A stretch of DNA of 64,000 bases from assembly GCA_951217055.1 (NCBI GenBank), contig OX578282.1:13827877-13891876 (forward strand). Direction: 5' to 3'. Below are positions 47,399 through 59,774 of the stretch, in pieces (the stretch's first letter is position 1; each line of letters starts with the position of its first letter). Both the position numbers and the translations under genes were made by a program. Source of the DNA: Gerris lacustris (taxonomy: Eukaryota; Arthropoda; Insecta; Hemiptera; Gerridae). The notes below the pieces were generated by a model that saw only the letters and a program-made list of their open reading frames with translations, was not told where the DNA came from and made no database searches.

Positions 47399-48043
47399 AA
47401 TAAAAGCTTAAAGTATTTCACGAGTAACCTTAAGACCTTAAAAGGAAATCCTAAGGTTGGAAAAAAAAAAAAAAATACTAAAGAAAGGGTAGAAGGTAAT
47501 AAAAGAAGGGTAAACTGAAAAGAAAGGACAATATTTAAAGCAACTTAAATTTCAGGCATTGTAGAAAAAGTAAGTTATGGCATTTGTGTCTGGCACAAAA
47601 CAGAGACAGATGAAAAAGATGTATGATGGAAACGGCTAAGGTTCACCACGAACTACCAAAGAAGAACAAAGGAAAAAAGATTTGTTTTTCAGTTTCTTTT
47701 ACATCCCTAACACATATGTACTTTTCATGTTAAGTATGTGCTCCTCAAGTGTGGAACAAAAGAAATCTAATACATTTTTATTATTATTGAGGAAGGTCTG
47801 AATTGATCAATTTATAATTAGACGATAATGTAATATACACGATCACTCTCAAGTGCAATGTAACAGCACATATTCATACAAAATAGAGCAACATATATTT
47901 ATACATCAATCAAGGTTCAGAAGTAAGGATTAAATTGAACTAATAATTTGATTGATACATAAATACTATTCAGGAAAATACGTAAGTATCACGATTAAAA
48001 ATATCTCTCATCAAATGTGAATGATACTTAATAGATTATATTA

Positions 48044-48777
48044 AATAAACAGGTCAAGTGTGTGCTAGTCAGCACACAGCGAGGGTCCTTAGGCCACACT
48101 GTACAGTTTAAGAAATACCCTATTGACGGTGTTTTTGAAAATGCTAAAAAGCTTACTTTGAACTATCCTATGGGTCTGATATTCTCAAAACACATAAACA
48201 AACTTCTGATAAAGTATTTTTTTGCCACTGAACCGGACAACAACCATATAAATACATCGAAAAGACCAAAGTTATAAAAACGTATTTTGTCAATAAAAAA
48301 TAAAATAATATTTTTTTCGAAATTTCCAAAAAATGGTATCTTTACTTTTGGTCGAAGAATGTTCAGGAATTTTTGAAGATTTTTTGCACTTCACATAAGC
48401 GAGATAGAGGGGGGGGGGGGACACACGTTTCACACCCACTTCAAACTTGCCTACGCTCGCCCTATCAAAGTTATAAACAAAGAATTATATATTTTTGTAA
48501 TCAGCTCGACGTACCCTTTCATATGATAACCTTCACGGTGTCGAAAAAAAAGAAAAAAAAAAACCACCCTTAAGTTATTTTACCTTAATTTTTTTGATTT
48601 TTTTTTTTTTTAAGTCGTTTTATTTTTAAAATATGTGGGCAGGTACAAGACACATACATGCCAAATTTCAAAGTGATCGGACGAAAAGTGTAGCCGTGAG
48701 AGCAGGCGACAGGACGGACGGACAGACACACGCAGGAAAATATAAGGGTCCTTGGCTTTGCCTACGGACCCTAAAAA
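48044..48777 (+). repeat. Dispersed repeat D, copy 2
   Basis: Same orientation and near-same length as 31855-32591. Differences include a longer G run at 48411-48420 and a changed left end (GAGGGTCCTTAGGCCACACT). Both copies end at CCTACGGACCCTAAAAA. The 66- and 71-codon frames are repeat translations. Confidence 0.85.
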
Positions 48778-48896
48778 GCAACAACAAAAGTAATAAGTAT
48801 GTCTGTTTCTAAATGCATTTGTCGCCTGTCCTACTGGATACGATTAAGTTCATCTATAACGCTAGAATACGTGTCTAGATTAACGTTAAGAAGATA

Positions 48897-49140
48897 GACT
48901 GTCAATTAGTGTGGCACATAGCTTCCTCTCATCCTAGCACGTACAGTACATTATTGTTTTTTTTAATTAAAAAGTCAATATAGCAAAAGTTAAAGAGCTC
49001 AGACGGTTAAAAATAATCTGGGGATATCTGTGGGCTACTGTCGACAAATCATCAAAATTTTATAAATATCAGATGAGTACTTTTGAATATATACGTGTAA
49101 ATAAATGGATGTTTGTGAGCATGTTGAAAAGAAACAGATA
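48897..49140 (+). repeat. Family B copy, truncated
   Basis: It starts GTCAATTAGTGTGGCACATA and stops near GAAACAGATAAGAAG. The stretch 49141-50147 that follows holds no gene. It has one long AT-rich low-complexity part and inverted pieces such as CTTCTTACCATAAAACACC against a later TTTTATGGTAAAAAAGCG. Confidence 0.6.
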
Positions 49141-50147
49141 AGAAGATAAAAATTTGACCACTAAATTCCAGAGTTATCTACTCTCAATTGAGGAATTTTA
49201 GAAGTTTGGCAAATTCAGGAAAAACTTTTGCTTTTCAAAACCTATTGAATGATATAATTCAAAATTAAGATCAACGGACTAGTTTTTGATTTATGGTGGG
49301 TTGAATATTACCAAGCGAAATTATTCGGATAGGATCCCAACTAATTCTTTTACAAGTGTAAAAATAAGAGTAGTGACCCCGAACGAAACCACAACACTTA
49401 AAGTTCTTTAAGAAATTTGACGTTGAACAAAAAAAAAATCATATAAACATAAATCCGGAAAAGCTTTGTTTACTAGATATTCGCCAAAAATAATTAACAA
49501 AACATCATTTTTGGATGTTTATCCTTAAAATTCTTATATAAAACGCTTCTTACCATAAAACACCTCGAAGAATCTTGTAAAGAATCGTTGAATGATAAAA
49601 ATTTCAGCTGTATACAACAAACTCCAGATTTTCAGCGAAATTGCAAAGCACTAGTCAATCCATTAAGATGATCTCCATCAACGCTCTAATTCCTGATTCA
49701 CTGAGGATTTTGATGCAGAGAGCTAGAGTTAGTTTAATTATAATCTTTACAAGGTTTTCTTCAAGATGTTTTATGGTAAAAAAGCGTAGTCTTAAAATCA
49801 GCATTTGTAAATGAAAACTCAGCTAATAAGAGTTCTAACTAGTGATGCGGTGCATAAAGAACTCGCATAGATTGAGGTCTTATGAGTACATCACCCATAC
49901 TATGTTCTCAATATTGCTACCAGGATAATTTTTCGGTGAAAACCTAACATATTCTTATTCAACCTGAAAACAGGTTTAAAATCATTTTACGAAAAACAGC
50001 AATAAGAATAAGCTTACTTTTTAACACCCTCATCTCGGTCACATTTGTTGAAAAACTTTGCTACTCATAAAGCCTTTTAAAACAATGTATGGTATATCAT
50101 GCTGACTACAATCTAATGCTATCTATCATGCTGACTAATAAAATGAT

Positions 50148-51062
50148 TGCAGGCTCACTACGCTCGCCTGTTATAAATGTAATATTAATGCAGGCTCGCT
50201 ACGCTCGCCTGTTTATACAGTATTTCTACATAATCTTTATTAAATAATATTATTGCAGGCTCGCTGCGCTCGCCTGTTATAAAAGTAATATTAATGCAGG
50301 CTCGCTACGCTCGCCTGTTTATACAGTATTTCTACATAATCTTTATTTAATAATATTATTGCAGGCTCGCTGCGCTCGCCTGTTCATACAGCATACATTT
50401 GTAGTAAATATTTTATTTAATAAAATGATTGCAGGCTCACTACGCTCGCCTGTTATAAAAGTAATATTAATACAGGCTCGCTACGCTCGCCTGTTTAGAC
50501 AGCATTTCTACATAATCTTTATTTAATAATATTAATGCAGGCTCGCTACGCTCGCCTGTTATAAAAGCATTTCTGCATTATCTTTATTTAATAATATTAA
50601 TGCAGGCTCGCTACACTCGCCTGTTATAAAAGCATTTTTGCATAATCTTTATTTAATAATATTAATGCAGGCTCGCTACGCTCGCCTGTTATAACAGCAT
50701 TTCTGCATAATCTTTATTTAATAATATTAATGCAGGCTCGCTACGCTCGCCTGTTATAAAAGCATTTCTGCATAATCTTTATTTAATAATATTATTGCAG
50801 GCTCGCTGCGCTCGCCTGTTATAACAGCATTTCTGCATAATCTTTATTTAATAATATTAATGCAGGCTCGCTACGCTCGCCTGTTATAAAAGCATTTCTG
50901 CATACTCTTTATTTAATAATATTATTGCAGGCTCGCCTGTTTATACAGCATTTGTAGTAAATATTTTATTTAATAAAATTATTGCAGGCTCACTACGCTC
51001 ACCTGTTGTAAAAGTATTTGTACATAATAATTATATAATAAAATGAATGCCAGCTCGCTGTG
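50148..51062 (+). repeat. Tandem array with alternating 65-bp and 41-bp units
   Basis: About 16 units, each beginning with a GC-rich core GCAGGCTCGCTACGCTCGCC followed by TGTT and an AT-rich remainder. Long units (65 bp) contain CATAATCTTTATTTAATAAT. Short units (41 bp) lack that part. In the first 330 bp long and short units alternate (starts near 50150, 50191, 50256, 50297, 50362), and after about 50537 only long units occur. The core outer bases CAGGC and GCCTG can pair. The last units are degraded. Confidence 0.93.
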
Positions 51063-51079
51063 CACGCCTTTTTATACAG

Positions 51080-51750
51080 TATTAGTACATAATCTGTAGC
51101 CTTTAAAATTCCTTTAAACGAATTATAACATGTTATGCAGATATGTAAAACTTTTTTTTGTTTTCTTTATATTGGCCGCCATTTTAAAAATATTATGTGT
51201 GAAATTTGAATAGTTGGATATTCCTTTTCTAGACTTCAAGAGCTTTAAATTGATGTATAACATGTCATACTGACTAAAAACTGTTTGTTTAGTCGTCCGC
51301 CATATTGACCGCCATCTTGAAAATATTAAGTGTAAAATTTTATTAGTTACATATTCTTATCCTCCTCTTAAAGGCCTTTAAAACGATGTATAACACATTA
51401 TGCTGGATATAACTTTTTATTTTAGTCGTCCGCCATATTGGCCGCCATCTTGAAAATATGAACTGAGAAATTTTATTAGTTACATATTCTTTTTCATCTC
51501 TTAAAGACCTTTAAAACTATGTGTAACACATTATGCTGGCTAAAACTTTTTTTTATAGTCGTCCGCCATATTGGCCGCCATCTTAAAAATATTAAATGTG
51601 AAAATGTATTAGTTACATATTCTTTTCCTCCTCTTAAAGATCTTTAAAACGATGTATAACACATTATGCTGACTAAAACTTTCTTTTTTTGTCGTCCGCC
51701 ATATTGGGCGCCATCTTGAAAATATTGAGTGAGGAATTTCCAAAAACTAT
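51080..51750 (+). repeat. Tandem array, about 5 units of about 125 bp
   Basis: Units contain GTCGTCCGCCATATTGGCCG, then CCATCTTGAAAATATT, TTATTAGTTACATATTC and AACACATTATGCTG. It directly follows the previous array and is followed by a (CAAA)n-rich piece at 51833-51868 and CACTGCGCTCG. From 51900 to 52939 no gene was seen, apart from a C run at 52870-52892. Confidence 0.88.
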
Positions 51751-52939
51751 ACACTTCTCACAAATGCTGAGATGCATATATGTGCCAAATTTCGTTGAAA
51801 TTTATCAATTTTTACTCCAGTTATCGTTAGACAAACAAACAAACACACAAACAAACAAACACACAAACTTTTCAAATCCCAAGTCTCTGTAATGAAGAAC
51901 TCACTGCGCTCGTTCAATAATGGCTGAATTGCCGCAAGCTGGCGTGGAGTTCTAAGCCACCTTATTTAAGTTTTAAGCATACTTTTGTTAAAGTTTCAAG
52001 AATGTATAGATTATTCTGTACAATTATAAAGGTTATCATGAATTAGGTCATTTTTTGAGCACTCCTTTTAATCAATATATGTAGGTTCAATGTAGACCAT
52101 GTAAAAAAAAGTTTAATTCACCTTTAAAAGGTGTAAACCACATGTTGTTAGACCATTTTATTGAAAAACATAATATCTCGAAAAAATCGACAACTATTCA
52201 GAATCAAACTATTGCTTATACAATATTTTTGTTAATTTTGATCCAAAATATAATGATTTTTCTTTTAAGCTCTTAAAACTAAGTCAGCCTATAGATAACT
52301 TTATATATACAAAGAGTAGTAAACTTAGATATTAAACAATGCGGTTCTCTCTCTCTTTTTTTCTTATTTCAAATAATACATTTTCACTCTTTATTTTTAG
52401 ACCATATTTTATCTACGTAATTTTACAGACTAAGTATAAGAGGTCAAAGTTTAAAACAAAAATTATACTTATATCTTTCCTACCTTTAAGTAAATACTTT
52501 AAGATAGGAAAGATATATAGCACGCCGAGAGTTAGTGAACTAAAACAGAACTTTTCAGCTTTATAAAAAAAAGAAACTAGCCTGAAGTGTTTGAAGAAAG
52601 AGGAAATCTTAAAAGTTTTTTCTCGTCTTTATGAAACAGAACACCTTAGTTTTAAGACGGCGAGAACAAAATGTTGAAAATATGAACCAAAAATAAAACT
52701 ATTAAAGGTTCTAAAGGAGAGTGAGAGAAATTTAGGAAAGTATAATTTCTAGATTGATTCAAAATGAGGATGTAATAGGAGAGAAGGTATATATCCTCTT
52801 CTTCTTTCCTCTTCTTCATCTTTGCAGAGGTCAGACCTTTAAAGAAGTTTGGATTAACGTGGACCCCCTTACCCCCCCCCCCCCCTCCCCCCAAACGATA
52901 TTTCACTTCATTTAGGCAACTATTTAATAGTTTTTGCGT

Positions 52940-53830
52940 GGTGTGTGGTGTCTCGGGACACCCGTTAGGAACGAAGTTCCTTACACTTTTCCTTCAATAA
53001 ATATAAATTATAAAGTCACACTGCTAAGTATACGATGATAACTACTTATACAAGGCGGAGTTAAAAAAAAGACAAAATTAGAAGCAACTAGTACAAAGTA
53101 CAAATAGTTGTACTTAGCAGAGTCAAGGTAAAATTAATATAAAAGGTTTTACTCTTATAACTGACGCGAGCGTCTTTCAATAAATATATATTGAACATTG
53201 AGAAAAAGTTAATCATGATGAGTTGATAGTTAAAGCAGATGGTTGTAGTGAGGGAACAGGACTGTCTCCTCGGACTCCGGCGGCCAGGCTCGATTTGAAA
53301 TATTATAAAATGTATCACTTCGCTACACAAAAACTTCTGCTTGTATCAGGTTGAAAGTTGTTATGCCTTTTTCAGTTGCACTTTAGACGATGTGTATGAA
53401 GTTTTATTAAAATCGTTACATTAAAACATCAGTTATCGGTAGAAACGGTTCTCTTTTTTAAACGTTTAGGTCAGCTTTAATAGTTTTAACGATCTTTATC
53501 ACTTCATAGTGGTGTCGGTGTTGGTTTTACTAAAACAAATGATGTGGTAAAAATGTCAGTCTTATCGAATAGGTGATGATAGAATCTTTTTTCCTCCTAA
53601 AATTCCAATTTTACATTTGAAGCACACCTTTACGTGAGGGTTGCACGCGAATTCTTGGACAGATAACGCTGAACAACGAACTTAGCATGAGCATTAGTAA
53701 AAGGAACATGTACACCAAATTTAAACTAAACCTGTCAACTTTCACTCAAGTTATCATCGGACACGTAAACGTTACTGATAGACAGACAAACAGGCAAGAT
53801 GCATATCTTGTTGATTGAAAGAAGCTTACG
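52940..53830 (+). repeat. Family A relative with GGAACGAAGTTCC start
   Basis: It starts TGGTGTGTGGTGTCTCGGGA, then ACACCCG and GGAACGAAGTTCCTTAC. It contains the family A core from about 53460 (AACGATCTTTATCACTTCAT, GGTGTCGGTGTTGGTTTTAC). In reverse it matches 39382-40208. It is noncoding. Confidence 0.65.
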
Positions 53831-54228
53831 TTCGCTTCAATTATAAAACTTAAACTACAAAATATTCTGCCTTCTTCTTCTGGAAAGGTAAATAAAAATC
53901 ATTCTGTTAAAAAAAAAAGGTAAATTTTAATATTACTTTAAAAGAATCAAATATCACAGGGTTTTTTTTATTTTAGATGAAACCTCATCTAAAAAAAAGT
54001 TTGAAGTTAGGGCTTTGATGTAAATGGAAAAAGGAACTACCGAGTCTGAAAAAGCTCAAACAATATCCGCCACCAAGAGATTTGCGTCTTGATTGAAAAC
54101 CTAAGAACGAAATACAGAACAAAAATAAAAGACAGAGGGTAGAAAAATGACATCCAAAAAACAAAGCAACACTTCATAAATAAATAAATGTTTTGTCTAT
54201 CTATACTATTTTTAACATTTTTTGGAAA

Positions 54229-54231
<3 letters not shown>

Positions 54232-54308
<77 letters not shown>
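54232..54308. repeat. (TA)n microsatellite
   Basis: About 77 bp of TA. The flanking 53831-54231 and 54309-54609 are AT-rich with no gene. Confidence 0.95.
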
Positions 54309-54313
<5 letters not shown>

Positions 54314-54609
54314 TTTGAAATAAATTATTCGTTTTATGAGACTCATGCATCAATAATGCATAAAACAATATAAACTTTTTTTTTACTAAAAATTACTTAA
54401 CTATTGAAGATATCATATAAATATTTTAATAAATTGAAAAAGAAGTAATTGGGATAAATCAAGAAAAGCAGCTGGTCTAATATAGAAGACTTTAATAATA
54501 ATATGCATGTTCGCATGAAGCTGCAGTGTAGCCACTAACTCCAATATTATTTGTTGTTAATTAAAGATTAGTCATTAAACTTATTAATAATTTCAAGATA
54601 AAAAGAACT

Positions 54610-55230
54610 TTTTATATACTAAGTTTTTATATTTTCTGTCGTATGTAATGTTGATAATATAACTGTTATTGTTATTTCATAATATATAATCTTAGTGAAA
54701 AAAAAAAAATAGTTCCGAATTTATTTACTTTACATAAATGACAACCATCTAGAGAGCTGATCTTAAACCTATAAAAGGACAAATCTTTGTACAACGGATC
54801 TCCCCAACACCAAATCTAAACCTTGCCATATTTATTGTATTTGGAATAATATAATCGATAAATAATATAACTGATATATTTCCTGTTTTGCTGTCATTCA
54901 ATGTTTATCTCTTATTTATTTATAAAAATCCAAATTTGAAACCTGTCAAAATGAAGATTGCGTAAATATGGGAAATGGCAAAACAAATAAATTAACTTGC
55001 GGATTTTTTTCGAACTAACTTTCCATACAGCAAAATTTGCTGAAAACCAATTAAATTCTGCTGAAAGGTGGCTAAAAGTATTAAAATAATGCATTGTCAT
55101 CGTGTTCTGAGCTATGCTAAAAGTTTCACGTGTCTAGCTATTCGGGAAGTTAGTTAGAAATCGATTGCCATATTTGTACCGGACAAACAAACAAGAAAGC
55201 AAGCTAATAAAAACTTAGTAAAAAGAATTA
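54610..55230 (+). repeat. Dispersed repeat matching 35700-36420
   Basis: Shared words include GAACTTTTTATATACTA, ATAGTTCCGAATTTATTTAC and CATTGTCATCGTGTTCTGAG. It has a single ACAAACAAACAAGAAAGC unit where the other copy has three. From 55231 to 55749 the sequence is AT-rich and empty. Confidence 0.75.
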
Positions 55231-55749
55231 ACAAATACAAATATTTTTATAAATTAAAAGTTTATTTATTAAAAATTACATATTAAACGATAATATATAA
55301 TGCTATATGATAGAGATCATGATATAAATAATTATTGCCAAAATTATAACTGCTGCCTTAGTCAGTAAAATTGTTCCTTATTTAGCTGCCAAGACAGTAA
55401 AATTTAATTTGTCTTCCCGAAATCAGTTCAATAATGCCTCATTTAGATGCCACAAGTAATTTCAATATATTGTTTATTTGTAATATATGTAATACATTAC
55501 ACATTTCTATGTTATAAAATATTATCATTCTTAGATCAATCCTAAAAATCGATTAAACTAAAGGTTATTTATTTAAAATATTAAATTAATAAACAAACTA
55601 ATTATTAATTTGATACCTTTTCTGTAGCAGATTTAGAAAAAATAATGTGACTCCACTAGGAATTAGTTAATTAATTAGTTATTAAAGTTTAGTTGTTTGA
55701 ACCAGTTCCGATTTCCAGTGGGGTTAAATTGATCAGTAATCAATATTAA

Positions 55750-56035
55750 ATGTATGCAGACGGTTAAAACTTTATACGGGGTCAACAGTGAGTTAATTAT
55801 GACAACCATACAAATTTAATTAAATTCAGACCATCAGGTTCTAAAAGATAGATGTTTCCAAAAAAAATTCCATGATAGACCGACAGACAGAAAGAAACAA
55901 GAATACAAATATTCCCTGATGCCTGAAACGGATTTCTGTCCAGGATTTTTTTAATTCGAAGACACAAAAATAATCTTTCTTTAGCGCTTTTGTTCTACCG
56001 TTACCATTGGTAAAGCTGAGACGAAAATAATAATA
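55750..56035 (+). repeat. Family B tail, decayed
   Basis: It contains GACCGACAGACAG, ATATTCCCTGATGCCTGAAA and CGGATTTCTGTC. It ends with TACCGTTACCATTGGTAAAG, a diverged form of the shared hairpin. Confidence 0.65.
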
Positions 56036-56040
56036 GCTAT

Positions 56041-57500
56041 TTACGTACCTAGAGCGTAAGGGCGTTATTACAGGCCGAGGGCGAAGTTTGAAAGCACGAG
56101 TGCGTTTAACGCCCGAGGCCTGTCATACTGCTTGTGGTGTGTACACTATTTTATCGCCCACCACATGTAAACTAATTACTAAACATGCAAACTATTTTGC
56201 CGTAATCTTCAAAACAATAAATGCAAATTAAGGTTACATCAGTACCAAAACAAACCGCAGTTATAAAAATATTGATTGTTACAAATTGAATAGCTGACGC
56301 TGAGAACTACTAGCCCATCCTGCACGCCGCGGCCTGGCCAGGAAGCGGCCGCTTCTCGAACTACAAGTGGCCCTGTAAAGATAAAGCATGCATTTTTACA
56401 GGCTTCAGGGCTGTAAAATGGAACTTTACCGGCCGCTCAGGATAGGAATGTTTACGCGTCCAGTGCGGAAAGTAGCATTTCGCATGCGAGTTTGGAGTTT
56501 GCACCCGAGGGACAGCGAGGGTAGTAAAACCACAAGAGCAATGCAAAATGCTGTTTTCGCACGAGTTGCGTACCGTACTTTATCTACGATTGTTAGATTT
56601 AAATAATAAATACAGAAAAAAATAAACTTGCTGTATGTAAGTTCGTATCTCTCTCTTGATAAAGATGGCATTAATTCTTGAGTTGTATTTATTTATTCTC
56701 CACATTTTCGTCAATGTCACTTGATTCACTCATTGTTTTTCACTAAAAACTCGATATTAACAGTTACTTTAATAAAAGAACAGCAAATTAGTTTTGTTAA
56801 ATGTAAACAAACTCGCTAATCGTGCGTAAAGCTGAAGAATTCCTCTTCTTTACCGCCCTAGGGTAGTAAAGAAGAGGAATTCTTCTGAACTATGAGACGT
56901 GCATGCGCAATGAATACAAGTACGTAAAGAATAACTTTCTACGCATCTAAACAGAGATACAATGTTTATATTTCGTATCAGTCGTAAATAATAGTATATT
57001 ATGTTACTAGGCTGTGAAGTGAGTTTTTTCTTTACCGCGGCAATTACATCTACTGTCGAGCGAAGCGAGACAGTAAATATTGCCAAGGTAAAGAAAAAAC
57101 ACTTCACAGTCGCGTAGCATATGCTATTTTTTCCGAGGTAGCAGACAATGAAAAAACATTAAATATTAATCAATAATCAATATATAATAATAACAAATAT
57201 TAGTACATACTTAAGACTTAAAAAAAGAAACCTTAAAAAGAGGTTACACTATAAGAAAAGATAAATAAAACGCATTGACATCTAGCGGATTTTACTCGTA
57301 CTAGAAGCATTTCTACAAAGACTGCAGCGGTACTAACGGAAGTTTTGACAACTACCCGCCGGACATAAAAAATCTTTTAGTTCCTAGGACGTAAAAGATT
57401 TTTTCTTTACAGCTAGGAGTAATGAAAAGATTTTTTAAGTCCACGTAATGAAAAAATGGATTTTAGCTATGTCTTTTAGGCTCTAAAGTTACTATTTCAC
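56041..57500. repeat. Hairpin-rich region, probably nested unclassified elements
   Basis: Several inverted pairs sit close together: ACAGGCCGAGGGCG against CGCCCGAGGCCTGT (56070-56127); a perfect 20-bp pair (56834-56885); a long pair at about 56998-57123 whose loop is GAGCGAAGCGAG; and AAAAAATCTTTTA against TAAAAGATTTTTT (57367-57406). The words TTCTTTACCG and GGTAAAGAA recur. GC-rich frames at 56361-56671 on both strands have no recognisable domain. Confidence 0.6.
56834..56885. repeat. Perfect 20-bp hairpin with 12-nt loop
   Basis: GAAGAATTCCTCTTCTTTAC (56834-56853) is exactly complementary to 56866-56885. The loop is CGCCCTAGGGTA. The stem is perfect and short, unlike typical animal miRNA precursors, so transposon or structural origin is likelier. 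Confidence 0.85.
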
Positions 57501-58230
57501 AGCCTACCACGGAAAAAATATATTAATGTTACTTTTGACCGAAGGACCGTGATAAAAACGAAACGTGTCTGAGAAAAAGGATCTAATCAAAAAGCCGTTC
57601 ACATAAATGGATCGTTTATATCCAATATTATATCGTTTAATCCTTAAATACTTATTGGGTCTTCATTTGTATCCCAGCACATACCGAATAATCATAAATG
57701 TAACTAATTAGGTCTTTATTTATTTACCAACTCATGCCATTGAATTAATAATGTTACTAATTAAGCTTCATACAAACATAATTGTCTAATTGAAACTCAG
57801 TAGTCGTAAAATAATTAAAATTATATTTAAAAATAAACAAATAATGCAAAAATATTATTTTCAATAATGATTAATAAAAAAATATAACTAAAAATAGAAT
57901 TTCTCGCGTATATGTATATATATAAAAGTGATAGAAGTTATACATGCACACATACATATAATATAAAACAGATTTAATTAAAATTATATTAAAAAAAGTA
58001 TTAAATAAGTTCTATGTGGTAAATTTTATACAGGTATGTGTATGTTAATATAAATATTTATAGTACATATACCTACAAATCCACTTTAAAAAAAAAAAAA
58101 AAAAAAAAAAAACGTAGACTCGGATGATAAAAATCCATAATATACCAAGTCTACGAAGGGCTAAAAGTATTCTTTTCCTAAATTACCTAGAGATAAATTG
58201 AAAGGAAAATGTAACATATTAATTTACATG

Positions 58231-58322
<92 letters not shown>

Positions 58323-58490
58323 AAATAAATATATATATATATATGTATATATAAGGCAAAGGGCTACAAAACTTTTGAGATGGGTTGAGTCAAGATTAGT
58401 GGAATATAGAGGAGTTTTCTATATTGGATTTAAAATGTTTTTATATATTTTAACAAATTCAAGTACAAAAATAAATAATATAAAAATTTA

Positions 58491-58556
<66 letters not shown>

Positions 58557-58719
58557 CAGCGTATTAATAGACACCACATTTCAATTATTTAATTTACAGT
58601 TATATAAAAATAATTCCCTTCCCTAAAAATAATATTTCTACCACCTAAAATCCAAGTTTTAGGGATGGAAGAAATTTGTACTTTTCGGATACCGTTTTCG
58701 GTCGTCCATCCTAATTATA

Positions 58720-58806
<87 letters not shown>

Positions 58807-59565
58807 TATATATATTATGTACATAATATCCTTCACTCCTATATATACAGGATGACCCACAATATTATGTCATATCGAAACTGGAGGATTTCCCAATAGT
58901 TCTAGAGATATCAATTTATTTATAATTTTTATGTATTATATGATTTTTCTTTTAAATTCATAATATCTCAAAAGCTAAATAAAATAGAGAAATGGGACTA
59001 AGGAAAAATTTTAAAGGGTATAAAAAATTCTTTCAGATTTCGTTCATACATATACCATTGACTAGATGTTAATATTTTAAGTCCAAAACCAAAAACAATT
59101 GGCTATAATTCGCAGTTTCCAATTAAGACATTTTATTTCATCTTTAGCTGAATTACAGTCAATTCAGCTTTCAATGTGTTTAAGGTAGAGCGTAAATTTG
59201 TATTTTATCCTGTTCTATATTGTATTTATGCTTGCATGGTTTCCTACTTTCTTATATTTAAACTATATAAACGGCTATCTTTATTTCACTTTACTTGAAT
59301 ACAGTCCCCTCCCTCAAGGGGGGGGGGGGGGGGGGGGCTGCCCTCAGACCATCGTTATGTGGTTAAGAAGCTACCTCATGAATATTAGGAAGGATTCCAT
59401 CAGCACCTTTTAAATTAACTGATTATATTGTCGTTCACCTATAAACAATATATTTAGTAGGATAACTTAATTTTTTAATTGAAAGTCCACATGCCAAGGA
59501 CACAGTTGTAAAAGTATCATAAATTAATATATAAACTACTAATTAAGACATATGTATGAACTCAC
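57501..59565. other. Noncoding AT-rich stretch with microsatellites, likely intron
   Basis: (TA)n runs at about 58231-58319, 58494-58551 and 58721-58800, an A run at 58088-58111 and a G run at 59318-59337. It lies downstream of the Beat exon on the minus strand, so it is probably intronic. I could not find the next exon, which should encode the second Ig cysteine. Confidence 0.5.
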
Positions 59566-59774
59566 ATCAACATGAATTCCGTAGTATGGGAAGATCTTTG
59601 TAGGTGGTATTTCGTTGGGTGAATATCTGTAGAATTCTCGATTACCCCTGTACCACTTGACTGTATAGAGAGGAGCACCTTCTAAATCATACTGGCAATG
59701 TAGAGTGGCTGTTTGACCTCGTTCTACTGCAGGAGGATGTACTAGTAACGAAACATGCCTTACACTTAACACTT
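59566..59774 (-). CDS. Beaten path (Beat) family Ig-domain exon, partial gene
   Basis: This 209-bp internal exon encodes the first half of a Beat-type immunoglobulin domain. The translation runs VLSVRHVSLLVHPPAVERGQ, then TATLHCQYDLEGAPLYTVKW, YRGNREFYRYSPNEIPPTKI and FPYYGIHVD. Visible hallmarks are the first Ig cysteine (LHC), the tryptophan of VKWYRG and the Beat-type REFYRYSP-EIPP-K-F segment. The acceptor is TTTGTTTCAG just before 59774, after a pyrimidine tract. The donor is GAT/GTGAGT just after 59566. Phases are 1 at entry and 0 at exit. The second Ig cysteine must lie in the next exon. Beat proteins are secreted or membrane-anchored neuronal guidance proteins that bind Side-family partners (family knowledge). 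The apparent Met at 59826 lies in the intron. The signal-peptide exon would be at higher coordinates and was not identified. The paralogue (Beat-I to VII) is undetermined. Confidence 0.83.

Noticed and set aside
50148..51062. CRISPR-like array of short palindromic repeats
   Set aside because: The spacers are not unique. The whole 65/41-bp unit repeats, and the context is eukaryotic, so it is a satellite-like tandem array.
56361..56671. Overlapping 61-81-codon frames on both strands
   Set aside because: They reflect local GC-rich composition in a hairpin-rich repeat region, with no family match.
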